From the NCBI GenBank assembly GCA_037447655.1, contig JBBHKE010002560.1:240001-292182 (forward strand): 52,182 nucleotides of DNA, read 5' to 3'. A program made the position numbers and the translations under genes. This DNA comes from Zygnema cylindricum (Eukaryota; Streptophyta; Zygnematophyceae; Zygnematales; Zygnemataceae). Below, piece by piece: positions 22,986-34,180 of the stretch (positions are counted from its first letter, which is position 1; each line of letters starts with the position of its first letter). Below the pieces are notes generated by a model that made no database searches, was not told the origin of the DNA, and worked only from the letters and a program-made list of their open reading frames with translations.

Positions 22986-24780
22986 TTAAACCACCTCTCT
23001 AAAAAGTGCCTCATAATCACTGTATTCTGGTAAGTCTTCGTCATGACTGGCTTCATCATCTTGAATGTCGGCCTCTCGAAGGAGTTGGAGTAAATCTCGT
23101 GCAGGAGCCGAAGGAGGTGGCACCTCGTCGCCATCGAAATGATTTCGCCATTTCATTATTATGACTTGGAAGTCTTGAGTAAGCATGCTCTCCTCCCATT
23201 TGCCATCCTTTAATGACAATCCACATTGGATCATCGCCTTTCGTGCATATCCCATGCCATTTTTGTCTTTCATTTCGTTCACCTCTCGTATCGAATCGCG
23301 TGCCAATGTTAAGAAAAATGCTTTACCCGGTCCAACTAACTTACCAGACCATTTATGGCCCCAAGGTAAGGACCACTTGTGGCTCTCTACCCCTTTCATC
23401 TTCCAATCTTCCCATTTTCTTGACCACACCTCCTTGATTTTAGAAATTACAAATGAATCGGCAGGTTGCACTAAATGTGTTGCACAGGGAGGAAAAAATG
23501 GAGTGTTGTTCTCTTTGCACGTAAAACGGTGTTTAATTCCTCGGACATATTGTGACCGCCACAATTATCCACAAATACAACCTTTTCACGCCCATCACGG
23601 TCTCCTTGGTATGACCTCGGTTTGGCGATCCATTGCGGGAAGACCGTCTTGTCGTTCTAACCTTTCGGCCCGGTACGGTAACAAACTCCTACAGAAGAGA
23701 GTGGGAAAAGATATTGAGTGAGGGAGGGAGAGAGAGGGCGACAAGTGTATAGGGAGAAATCAATATAAACAACATATCACTCCATATATAATATTTTGGG
23801 TGTGGAGTACAAGGGAGAATAAGTGAGACAATAACGTTAATATTTATAAGGAAAAAGATTCATAGGGAAAGAAAAACACCTGGTATGTCATCGTGGATGC
23901 CCTTGATCGGGTAATTACGGAGCTTGTTGGCGAAGATTAACATAGGAGATTCAATTCGGGCGTTCACTCCGCTCGTGAGTCGAACCATCAAAGTCATCGA
24001 CTCTCCACCTTCGGCAACATCTGCGTATTTGACCACCTCGTCCCCGCAAAAACCCAACGTCTTTTCGTTATCCATATTTACAATCACGTGGGTCTCATCC
24101 ATGTTTTCGACTAGATCCTCGTTGTAGCGACCTATAATCACAATAACACATAAAATTGTAAGAAAAACACAACACAAAAAAATATGATAGTCGGGGCAAC
24201 TGCTTTCATTTGCTTATTTGCATTTATATCCCTAGAAAATAAAATTTAAAATAATATATGTAACATATATTCAGCGTATAGCAATGAGTTGTACAAATGT
24301 TCAACAAACTTACCGGATAAAAATCCTCTTTTTAATTCGCCCATATGATATGCTACTGTTTTTTCGATGTATTCCTCCTTCTCCGGGCTTTATTGTAACT
24401 TTCCTTTTTGAGCCCTCGTCACAATACTGTGTTTTTCGCAAAACCATTGAGTCCATCGTTTTGTCATTTTCATTTTTATCCCCTTACCCTTTTTGTCGAT
24501 GAATAGTCTCTTATTCTCCTCTTTCATACGTTTAATGATACGAGCTGCCATGGTCCCTACAATGGTTTGCGACATTTTCATACCCGTCTTCTTAAAGCGG
24601 TAAAACTCCTCCACCAACTCCGAGTGCACTGCTATGACCCATGGAAATTCCTTCCTCCCCCTACTCGGCAGTGCCTTTGTCACCACCACACTTTTTTTTC
24701 CAAATCACGCAGACGACAAAGTATGTTTCGTCGCCCGTATGTCTCTCAATGTCGCAACCCGACCCTTCCACCACCTACTT
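22986..24780 (-). pseudogene. pogo/Tigger-like DDE transposase, intron-containing, inactivated
   Basis: Minus-strand pieces: about 24780-24314, 24131-23880, 23688-22986, joined by GT..AG introns in matching phase. The DDE_1-type catalytic core is readable: NMDETH with the first Asp, VDNCGGHN with the second, and ATHLVQPADSF with the third. The first piece has a WW..GR and basic helical character typical of the N-terminal DNA-binding part. Breaks: TGA at 24707-24705, TAA at 24392-24390, TAG at 23659-23657, and a one-base frameshift near the A/T run at 23493-23498. The C-terminus is acidic and ends TAA at 22986. Family assignment is from motif recognition; introns are inferred from splice sites and continuous family-like reading. 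Upstream coding may lie at 34579-34181. Confidence 0.75.
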
Positions 24781-24889
24781 GCTTTTTGGTATTTTGCAAC
24801 GAAAGGAAAGGAAAAAAAAAAACAAAAAAAAATATGTCAGTCCTAATTCATATAAAAAAAACTATATATATCATAAAAAAAAAATTTCA

Positions 24890-24985
24890 ACGACGACTTG
24901 CAGTTGTCGCTAAATTCAGCGACCAATGTTGGTCGTCGCTAGTTGAAGTATCTGGAGCCATTTCAAGATTTAGCGACGACATTAA
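24890..24985. repeat. Cluster of GCGACGA-type hairpins
   Basis: Two adjoining imperfect palindromes (CGACGACTTGCAGTTGTCG and AGCGACCAATGTTGGTCG-type) and a further TTTAGCGACGAC word. They share the core of the hairpins in the 142-bp repeat and at 22620-22705, and sit between the transposase and the unknown ORF. Confidence 0.7.
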
Positions 24986-26489
24986 ACAAGTAAGTGAGTG
25001 GGTGAAACATGGGAAGTGATAGAGTGGAGTAAGAGTTAGTAAAAAAAACATACCAATTACCGTTTTTTTTTTCGACAATGCCCGTGTGAGACTCATCAAT
25101 TGCTCTCGATCTGCTCTTATTTGTTCTTGTTGAGCCGCTACTTGTTGAGTGAGTGTGGCGATTATTAAAGGAAAATCCTCTCCTCTCAGTGGTGACAGTG
25201 GCCTAATCAGTGGCGGAACCCTTTGTATTTCCCATAGGTGAGGGCGTGGCACTTCGACATTGCGAAACTTTTGCAATATCGTCGTACGAGCATCTCGGAG
25301 AGCAAGTACCTTGGGAGTAACTCGACAATATTTTAGGATGTTGTGTAGCCGGGGATCCCACGGATGATGATGACGTAGCAACTCCGAGACATTCACCCGA
25401 AAACCGTCTTCCCCATGAACAACCCACGTTAACGGGGGATCCGCCGAATCAAATTGCCTTATGTGGGCAAAGGTCGAGCCTTGGTCCTCAAGCGAGATAA
25501 ACAACCATGTTGGATGTGCAGTGACATCGGGGGGGATGTCGAGAATTTGCGGAAAAGGATTCGCTCTCGTGTTCAGGGGCCGGGGTTCACCATACCTCCA
25601 ATGTTCCGGCCATTCGGTCACCAGAATATAATGTTCGCGTCGAGGCACGAAGCTGTCCATTTCCTCCCCTCCCGAGGGATGAGGAAAATACCAATCGGGA
25701 TGCTCAACCGGGTATGGAGGATGAGGATGTGGTGGAGCCATTATAATGGCTTTCTCCCTATTCGGCGTGGGAGGCACCCCAAACACGTCGTCGTCATCAT
25801 CAAATTCCTCCTCACGTTGTTTTTCCTCACTATCCCGGGTTTGTTCGTCCTCGGTGGTGGGATCATCCTCATTTTTTCACACCACGATGTCGGTGGGTTC
25901 CAAAATTTCGGGTTCGGGCTTGTCTTCCGGCGGTTCTTCACCATCCTCGATGCTCTCGTCGTTATCCGAAGACGAGGGGACGTATAATTCGTCATTGTCA
26001 TCTTTCACTTTACGCTTACCCTTTGCTATCTCTTTTTTCCTACCTATCTTTCTTCGTGGGTCAATCCCCTCACCTTTCTCGACGGTCGCCTCTCCCCCCA
26101 CTCCTTCCTCCTCTACGGTCTCACAAAACCCTATTTTTTTTTTATTATCCTTCTTTTTGTACCTAATCTTCCCCTAACCTCACTCGACATACCCTCTTCA
26201 ACCGTCGCCTCCTTTCCCTTTCTTTCCTCTCTTAACTTTGTCTTCCCCTCCCTCTCTTCACTCAACAACTTCTCTTCCCTAAAACCCCCACATTTTTCCT
26301 CCTCGCCGCCCTCATCAAAAAGTATTAATTTTCTTTTTATTTTTTTACATTTTTTCTCTACCTTTTCCCGTGCCTCACTTCCCTCACCCTCTTCTACCGT
26401 CGCCTCTTTCTCCCCCCCGTCTACACCCATTAACGTCTTTCCACCCTCCTCCTCTAATGGAATTTTTTCTCCCATACTCATCTCACTTT

Positions 26490-26494
26490 CTACC
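26490..26494. repeat. Target site duplication, left (CTACC)
   Basis: CTACC directly precedes the 5' LTR and is repeated at 32707-32711 directly after the 3' LTR, the 5-bp duplication expected for an LTR retrotransposon. Confidence 0.93.
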
Positions 26495-27385
26495 TGTTGA
26501 AAAGAGGTAATTAATAGTTCACTTCCCTATTTTAGTTTTGTTTTAAAGAAAGAGAGTGAGGATCAAAGGCGCGCCATGGCTGCCGCCATATTTAGATAGT
26601 GGCAGTTTTTGCAGTTAAGGGTATTTTGGCTAAAATAATGCCTAGTACTAGATTTGAACCTGTGACCTCTAGATTCTTTATAGCCTAACGCCTGAACCAT
26701 TAAGGCGTTACGAAACGATACACGTGACGGGTTTCATAAATATATAAACATTAACGAAGCAGCTAATTAACAGCAGACTAACCAAAATGAGCAATTTCTG
26801 CATGTACGCGAATCTGAACCGTGTAAAATATGTTTTGATCGGACGGCCGGCATTATAGCCGCCACGCGAAGTGAGCTTTTCGGCGGCATACGGATATAGC
26901 GTCACGCGGTGCCACGTGGCGCCACATTATTTGATACCGGAGAAGATGGGAGGAGGAACCATGGCTTCCGATATGACAGGTGTCACCTTGTAGACCTTGT
27001 CGTACAATAGTTGTACAATAAGTACATCGCCCATTGTACCTTCTTGTACTTTATAGTGTTCCTATTGGACTAGGGTTTAATAGTAGGTAGTCGTGAGTAG
27101 GCAGACCGAGACTTAGTAATATTTAGGTACCTCTCTCTCTAAGAGAGCTTGTAACTATAAAGGTCATCTTTGACCATCCATAACTTACTGCTCGGGTGAG
27201 CAAATTCAGTGATTCTTTTTGCGTTTGACTCAGGGGAGTCTTGTCCTCACAAGGGTGAGAGTGGTCAGAATATTTGTGTGCCTGGGCGGCGCTTATTCAG
27301 CGGGAAAGTAGAAGGGGCAAATATTATCGTAGAGGCTTTACATAGGCTGCTCATTCTGTGGGTCAATGGAGACCACAGAATTTCA
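26495..27385 (+). repeat. Copia-1 5' LTR
   Basis: 891 bp, TGTTGAAAAG...AGAATTTCA. A TATA-like CTATAAAGG lies at about 27154-27162 and is the likely promoter for the genomic RNA. An antisense tRNA-like segment lies at 26638-26711. The gag-pol ATG at 27366 is inside this LTR. Confidence 0.95.
26638..26711 (-). other. Antisense tRNA-like segment in LTR (A-box and B-box)
   Basis: On the minus strand a B-box GGTTCAAATCT (26660-26650) lies 43 nt after an A-box-like TTAATGGTTCAGG (26703-26691), the spacing found in tRNA genes. T-arm pairing is 4 of 5; an acceptor stem is not convincing. It is therefore a tRNA-derived or tRNA-mimicking segment, not a functional tRNA call. The 3' LTR carries the same segment at 31959-32032. 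Confidence 0.5.
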
Positions 27386-30300
27386 GGTTATGGGCCCACC
27401 CTCTAGGGTGCCCATATTTGATGGATCAGACTTTCTTTATTGGGAAATGATGATGGAGGGAGAACTATTTGAGAAGCATTTATGGGGCATAGTGTCTGGA
27501 CAAATTCGATGCCCACCTCCACCTGGGTTTGGAGGGACACGTTTTTGTGGCACCTCCGCCTCTACAGTTGGTAGAACAGCTGCCACCATCACCGAGGATG
27601 AAGATGAGGAAGGAGAAGAGATTGTCATGGAAGGAGAAAAGGAAGGAGTTGCAACTCAAGTAACACCATTGCCGAAGGCGATACCGGCAGCAGCACCACC
27701 AGCAACAACGACAAGGGTTCAGACCGAAAGATCAGAGTCTGAAAAGTGGAACTACAAAGACAAGGTTGCTAAGCTCTTAATTCTTAAAAGTGTAGCAAAG
27801 GGCATTGCCATTCCTCTTATGCATGTCAAATCTTCATCTCAGATTTGGATATCACTAGTTAACAAATATAAGAGTGGATCATTGCAGCAGCAACAGTTGG
27901 CAGAAAATAAGATTGCAGCTTATACTTATAAGGGAGGAAGTATGGATAATTATTGCAATGATTTAGGAGCATTGTTTGGAGAGTTAGAGAGTGCAGGTAA
28001 CTCATGGTCTGAGAGACAAAGAGTGAACACATTAATGATGAAACTACCTGAAGAGTATGAGAATATCATTAACCGATTGCAGGACATAGGAGATAGCAAT
28101 TGGAATTGGGATGACACTGTGGGAATGATTTTAGTGAAAGAAAGCACCATAGAGCTTAGGAGAGGGAGTCCAAGTGTTCAAGCATTGTCTGCAGGAGCTG
28201 ATTGGCGGAAGCGTGATGAGGAGAGAGGGAAAGATCCTTATCGAAACTTTGGTGGAAGAGGACAAGGAGGTGGCAGATTTGATAGACAGGGGAGAGGAAC
28301 TTCTCGAGGAGGATTATGTCACTTTTGCAAGAAACCGGGACACTATATGGCAGATTGTGTCAAACTTGCAGATCTTCGACTGAAAGATGGTCAAGGAACC
28401 TCAAAGGACGGAGGAAAGAAAAAGGCTTTCCTGACTCAAGTTCTTGATGAGGAAGTGGAAGAAAAAACTGAACCTGAAGAGGTGCTTGAGGAGCTTCTCC
28501 TTAATCCGAAAAACACTGAAAAGCATGTCGACATTCCACGGAGACAAAAGTGTGCTTTCGGAGGTAAGAGGGATCCACCCGAGGATGGGTGGATCATAGA
28601 CTCAAGGGCTTCAATGCATATGTGCAAAGATAAGCGGTGGTTCACTAAACTGAGAAAGATCCCAACAGTTGAGATAGAGTACGGAGATGGTAGAGTAGAA
28701 ACCACAAGTCTTGTTGGAACTGTTGACTTGAAGGTTCTAGTTGATGGAAAGGCCTCAATTGTAACACTCTCAGACGTTCTTTACATTCCACAACTTAGCA
28801 AGAACCTAGTCTCAACAGCTGTCCTAGATGAAAAGGAGTTTGAAACAGGAACTAGGAAAGGAATCTTCACAACAAGCTTTGATAATGAGGTTTATTTCAT
28901 AGCTGAGAAGTGCAGTCAAGGAATGTTCAGAATTGTACTTTGCAATGAAAAGAGTGTTCTCTACTCGTGTGCAAGTGAGATGATGCTTTGGCATAAAAGG
29001 TTGGGGCATGTGCATCTAGATAGATTAAAGAAAATGAAGAAAAATGGAATAGTGGAGGGTATTACTTTTGAAGATGATGAGACCTTTGATGATTGTAGTG
29101 GATGTGCCCAAGGGAAGATTCATAGACTTCCATTTCCAAAGGCAACCACATTTAGGAGAGAGAAAGTATTAGATCTAGTTCACACTGATGTTTGGGGACC
29201 TGCTAGGTATACCTCACATGGGGGGAAAAGATGGATGTTAACTATCACAGATGATTGGTCTAGATACACGAAGGTATACTTTCTTAGACATAAGTCAGAG
29301 GTATTAAGATGTTTCAAAGAGTATAAAGTATGGAGTGAAAAGCTACATGAAACCTCAATAAAAGAGATAAGAAGTGATAATGGGAAAGAATACACCTCAA
29401 GGGATTTTGAAGAATATCTTAAAGAAGAAGGAATTCATCATGAGAAAACTGTTCCCTATAATCCGGAACAAAATGGAGTAGCAGAAAGAGTGAATAGAAC
29501 TTTAGGAGATATGTCCAGAAGTATGTTAAGTGATAAGAGGATAGGGCTGCAGTTTTGGGCTGAGTCTATGAACTATGCTAATTTCATCAAAAATAGAGTC
29601 CTAACTTCAGCAAATAAGGAGGAAACTCCGTATGAGAGGTGGACAGGAAGAAAGCCTGATTTGTCTAGTTTGAGAGTGTTCGGAAGTCAAGTCTACAGTT
29701 TGGATTCCGATAAGACTAAATGGAAGTTAGAGGGAAGAGGGAAACCAGGATATCTTGTAGGATATGATGAGAGCACAAAAGGATACCGAGTGTATGACTT
29801 GAAAAAGAGAGATATAATTTTGGTAAAACACATAGTGGTGATGAATGAAGAGAAGTCCATTGATCCATTCAAATATAATAAGGAAGTCAAAATCAGATTT
29901 GAAACGGATCAGTTTTCTGACTTTGACTTTGAAAATGAAGAGAAGGAAGAGGGAGAAAAAGAAAAATCTGCAGATCTACCAAAGGAGAAAGAGGAAAGGA
30001 CAACATCCGAGGCAACGCCACAATACGAAGTGGAAACCGATGAGGGACTTGATGAGACACCGGAATTGGAAGATAGGGAAGCTGAAAATTTCCCAAAACG
30101 AAACCCAAGGATGCCTTCCATACCGGCGTCCGATTTTGAAGGGGGAAGAAGAAGTAGTAAACGACTTCAAGAAAGACAAGTAAATAACCAACTCACAAAG
30201 ATGTCTCACCCAGATGAACCTCAAACATACTTAGAGGCTATAAACACTCCAGAAAGTAGCCGGTGGATCACAGCTATAAATGAAGAAATGGCCTCTATCA

Positions 30301-31802
30301 TGGAAGCCAATACATGGGAGTTGGTAGATTGTCCACCGGACCGAAAACCGATCGGATGTAAGTGGGTGTTTAAACTTAAATTAAACCCGGATAATACCAT
30401 TGAGAGGTACAAAGCTAGGTTAGTTGCAAAAGGTTATACACAGAAAGAGGGGATAGACTACGAAGAAACCTTTGCACCTGTAGTCAGATTTCCTTCTGTT
30501 AGAATCCTTTTAAGTATAGCCGCAGCGGAGGATATAGAAATCCACCAGATGGATATTAAAACTGCCTTTTTGCACGGAGAGTTGGAAGAAGAAATTTACA
30601 TGAGGCAACCGGAAGGATTCGTGGAAAGTGGGGAAGAAAACAAAGTTTGCAAACTGATAAAATCACTCTATGGGCTTAAGCAAGCCCCGCGACAGTGGAA
30701 TATAAAGCTCGACGAATTTCTGACCGGTTTGGGGTATATCAGAATTAGTTCAGATCACTCTATATATTTATTTGAAGATGAGAATGGAGTGATATTTATT
30801 GCTATTTATGTGGATGATTTGTTGGTCTTAAGCAAGTCCTTAGATAAAATTAACAAACTAAAACGGGATCTTAGAAGCAGTTTTGATATGAAAGATCTTG
30901 GCGAAGCAAAGTACATTTTGGGAATTCAGATGGAGAGAGATAGAGGGAATAGAATTATAAGACTCACTCAAAAAGAAGCAATCGGTAATATGCTAGAAAA
31001 ATTTCAAATGGAGAAAGCAAACGGATGTACTACTCCCATGGATTTGAAGAAAGTGAGTGAGGGGAGTGAAGAGGGAGGAATATTCATCATTAATGATGAG
31101 ATGGACGAGATAGAAAGAAAATTTATGGAAAATATCCCTTATCGGTAGATTGTAGGCAGTTTAATTTATTTTATGAACTGTACCCGTCCGGATATAGCTG
31201 CAGCTGTAGGTGTCCTTAGTAGGAATCTAAATGAACCAAGAAACAGAGATTGGGAGGCTGCCAAAAGAGTGATGAGGTATCTGGTGGGGACAAGGGAATT
31301 ATGGTTGCATTTGGGAGGGGAGCACACTGACATCACCACTTGGAGTGATGCTAGTTATGGAGATGTGCCTTTAAGGAGGTGTACGACTGGATATGTGTTG
31401 CAAATTGGATCCGGTGCATGTTGTTGGAGTAGCAAGCAACAAAAAGTAGTTGCTCAGTCCATTATGGAGGCTGAATACATGGCTTCCTGTGCTGCCACCA
31501 AAGAATTAATGTGGGTTAAATCTCTTCTTGAAGAACTTGGGTTCATGAAGTCTGGAACTCAAAATGTTTTTTGTGATAATCAAGCTGCTATCTCGATTGC
31601 AGCTAATCCGAAACATCACTTCAAAGCTAAGCATATGGATATTAGACTAAGCTTTGTCAGAGAGAAGGTAGAAAATAAAATTATTAAACTGGTTCATAAA
31701 ACTGATAGAGAAATGATTGCAGACATGATGACAAAAGCAGTGCCTTCCCCTAAGTTGATTTATTGCAGAGAAAACTGTGGATTAAAATTGAAAAGTGACT
31801 AG
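27366..31802 (+). pseudogene. Copia-1 Gag-Pol polyprotein, one internal stop
   Basis: 1479-codon frame with a single in-frame TAG at 31146-31148. Order: Gag with a CCHC zinc knuckle at residues 318-331 (CHFCKKPGHYMADC); aspartic protease with catalytic Asp412 in DSRAS, where the usual Gly is Arg414; integrase with Asp608, Asp671, Glu707 (D-D-35-E); reverse transcriptase with YVDD at 1148-1151; RNase H after the stop, with WSDAS, MEAEYMA and FCDNQAA. The TAG sits at the conserved RT/RNase H linker just before VGSLIYF, so the frame after it is unchanged. The polyprotein copies element RNA into DNA in cytoplasmic particles and inserts it in the nucleus. The ATG at 27366 is the first of the frame; another is at 27390. 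Confidence 0.93.
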
Positions 31803-31805
31803 GAA

Positions 31806-31815
31806 TTAAGGGGAG
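31806..31815 (+). other. Copia-1 polypurine tract
   Basis: TTAAGGGGAG directly precedes the TG of the 3' LTR, the position of the plus-strand primer site. Confidence 0.8.
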
Positions 31816-32706
31816 TGTTGAAAAGAGGTAATTAATAGTTCACTTCCCTATTTTAGTTTTGTTTTAAAGAAAGAGAGTGAGGATCAAAGGCGCGCCATGG
31901 CTGCCGCCATATTTAGATAGTGGCAGTTTTTGCAGTTAAGGGTATTTTGGCTAAAATAATGCCTAGTACTAGATTTGAACCTGTGACCTCTAGATTCTTT
32001 ATAGCCTAACGCCTGAACCATTAAGGCGTTACGAAACGATACACGTGACGGGTTTCATAAATATATAAACATTAACGAAGCAGCTAATTAACAGCAGACT
32101 AACCAAAATGAGCAATTTCTGCATGTACGCGAATCTGAACCGTGTAAAATATGTTTTGATCGGACGGCCGGCATTATAGCCGCCACGCGAAGTGAGCTTT
32201 TCGGCGGCATACGGATATAGCGTCACGCGGTGCCACGTGGCGCCACATTATTTGATACCGGAGAAGATGGGAGGAGGAACCATGGCTTCCGATATGACAG
32301 GTGTCACCTTGTAGACCTTGTCGTACAATAGTTGTACAATAAGTACATCGCCCATTGTACCTTCTTGTACTTTATAGTGTTCCTATTGGACTAGGGTTTA
32401 ATAGTAGGTAGTCGTGAGTAGGCAGACCGAGACTTAGTAATATTTAGGTACCTCTCTCTCTAAGAGAGCTTGTAACTATAAAGGTCATCTTTGACCATCC
32501 ATAACTTACTGCTCGGGTGAGCAAATTCAGTGATTCTTTTTGCGTTTGACTCAGGGGAGTCTTGTCCTCACAAGGGTGAGAGTGGTCAGAATATTTGTGT
32601 GCCTGGGCGGCGCTTATTCAGCGGGAAAGTAGAAGGGGCAAATATTATCCTAGAGGCTTTACATAGGCTGCTCATTCTGTGGGTCAATGGAGACCACAGA
32701 ATTTCA
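31816..32706 (+). repeat. Copia-1 3' LTR
   Basis: 891 bp, essentially identical to the 5' LTR. It is followed by the second CTACC copy at 32707-32711. Confidence 0.95.
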
Positions 32707-33316
32707 CTACCGTCTCCCCCCTCCTCACATTTACCGATTTACCCTTTTCCTCCCTTCCCTCCTCCGGTAAAATCCCCTCCTTTGCTTCCTCATCCAAATT
32801 TGTCTCTTCCCTTCCTCCCCCAACCGGTGTCAATCCTTCCACCTCTACCTCTTCTCGCACCTCCCTTTCATGCTCCTTCCCCTCTTGCGGCTCCCTTCCC
32901 TCCTCCGGTAAAATCCCCTCCTTTGCTACCTCATCCAAATTTGTCTCTTCCCTTCCTCCCCCAACCGGTGTCAATCCTTCCACCTCTACCTCTTCTCTCA
33001 CCCTCCTTTCGTGCTCCCTCCCCTCTGGCGGCACCCAACCGATTTGTAGCGAAGTGGCCGCCTCCTTTTCTCTCGCTAATTTCTCCGTGGTACCCCTTAC
33101 TCCTATCACGGTTTCCTTGACTTTTCTTTCCCTCTCTATCCCCCTTGGTGTTTGTCTTTCTCTTGTGGGGTTTTCTCTCCCCACTCCATCCCTTCGTACC
33201 TCTTCCCTTTGTACTATTGGCCGACGTCGTAGATTACGCCGAGGTAATGGAGGGTAGCGACAACGATACGGGAAGACACTACGCTGTCGCCTATACGACT
33301 GGCTGCTGCCCTCCAT
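32707..33316 (-). pseudogene. Unidentified repeat-rich protein, N-terminal part (interrupted by Copia-1)
   Basis: Starts with ATG at 33316-33314 and reads without a stop into the Copia 3' LTR. If one CTACC copy and the element are removed in thought, the frame runs straight into the part at 26489 and below. Arg-rich at the N-terminus, then a tandem pair of about 45-residue modules (REHERRVREEVEVEGLTPVG and EHEREVREEVEVEGLTPVGG begin them) each ending in DEVAKEGILPEEGRE-like sequence. No known domain recognised; charged helical repeats are likely. Confidence 0.5.
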
Positions 33317-34180
33317 GTAAATTAGTCACACGTGACAAAAAAATGAGGAAAAAGAGGCGGCTACACAAAAGGATGAGAGAATACAAGAGTTTGTCTTACA
33401 AATGACAGATCGTACGTAAAAATAACGCATGAGGTTTTAATGCATTATATGCGTTCAAAATATACTTACAGATTGTATTGTTCGCGAGGGCACGAAGTCG
33501 TCGCTAATCCAATCAATTTGATCATTCCAACAGTGTGACGACGAAACGAAATTAGGAGATGTCGCGGTTCACTGCTTAGAAGATTCCAAGAGTGGCAACG
33601 ACGTGCAAAATACACTTACAGACTGTGTGGGCTGCTACTAAGGAAAGTCGTTGTGTCTCTAATTATTTTGGATAATCCAACAGTGCGACGACGAAAGTGA
33701 ATCAAAAAATCACGCGGTTTAATGATTTCGCGATTCCAACAATGGGACAAAGACAAAGCCTCGTCGACCATACGAAGCTTCATACTTATTGTACTAACTA
33801 AAGACAAAAAATTAAAATATGCTCGGTATTGTAAATTGTCACTTTTATCGTTGTCGCGCTGACAAATTGTCGTCGCCAGTTCGATTTCTTCATCCACCCG
33901 TCGACGCTTCAATTTGGCAGCCTGCTAACAATATTAGTATATTACAACCACAAGCGACAACACGCTTTCGTCGGTGTTTCACGACGGTGCACGAGGATCC
34001 AACATAACAACATTAAGAAAATGTGGTGGGGGCGTGGAAAAAAAAATATAAATTCTAACGAACACATAAAGGTAGAGATAAAAAAAATGCCACATTATAA
34101 GCGAATACTATATTGAGACACACAATGTAAGCAGTCGTAAAAAGCCATATAGGTAAGAATAAAAAGGTAATATTGCTTAC
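33317..34180. other. Spacer rich in CGACGA/TCGTCG words
   Basis: No coding region supported. Words such as GTCGTCGCTAATCC, CCAACAGTGTGACGACGAAA, CCAACAGTGCGACGACGAAA and TTGTCGTCGCCAG recur at intervals between 33490 and 33980. They resemble the hairpin cores at 21.8-24.9 kb, so the two flanks of the unknown ORF share a motif. Confidence 0.5.

Larger units (their letters stand above)
24887..26494 (-). pseudogene. Unidentified repeat-rich protein, C-terminal part (interrupted by Copia-1)
   Basis: Continuation of the frame that starts at 33316, cut by the Copia insertion at its upstream edge. From the insertion downward it encodes an acidic/basic low-complexity region with three imperfect EATVEEGEG-type modules, a one-base shift at the A-run near 26134, an in-frame TGA at 25879-25877, an Asp/Glu-rich stretch, then a more ordinary globular part (about 25786-25080) and a helical, Gln-rich coiled-coil-like segment (LTQQVAAQQEQIRADREQ). 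A GT donor follows KKKT near 25050, so a further exon or none may exist; the annotated end is the frame's end. No known family recognised. It lies on the same strand as the transposase and could be a companion protein of the same or a nested element (inference). Confidence 0.5.
26495..32706 (+). mobile_element. Ty1/Copia LTR retrotransposon Copia-1, 6212 bp, young
   Basis: Two 891-bp LTRs beginning TG and ending CA, a 5-bp target duplication, a polypurine tract AAGGGGAG just before the 3' LTR, and one gag-pol frame in the Copia order (protease, integrase, reverse transcriptase, RNase H). By eye the LTRs differ at one base (G at 27330 against C at the equivalent 3' position), which points to very recent insertion. 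It splits an unidentified minus-strand ORF. A nonsense codon and a changed protease site suggest this copy cannot move on its own. Confidence 0.97.
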
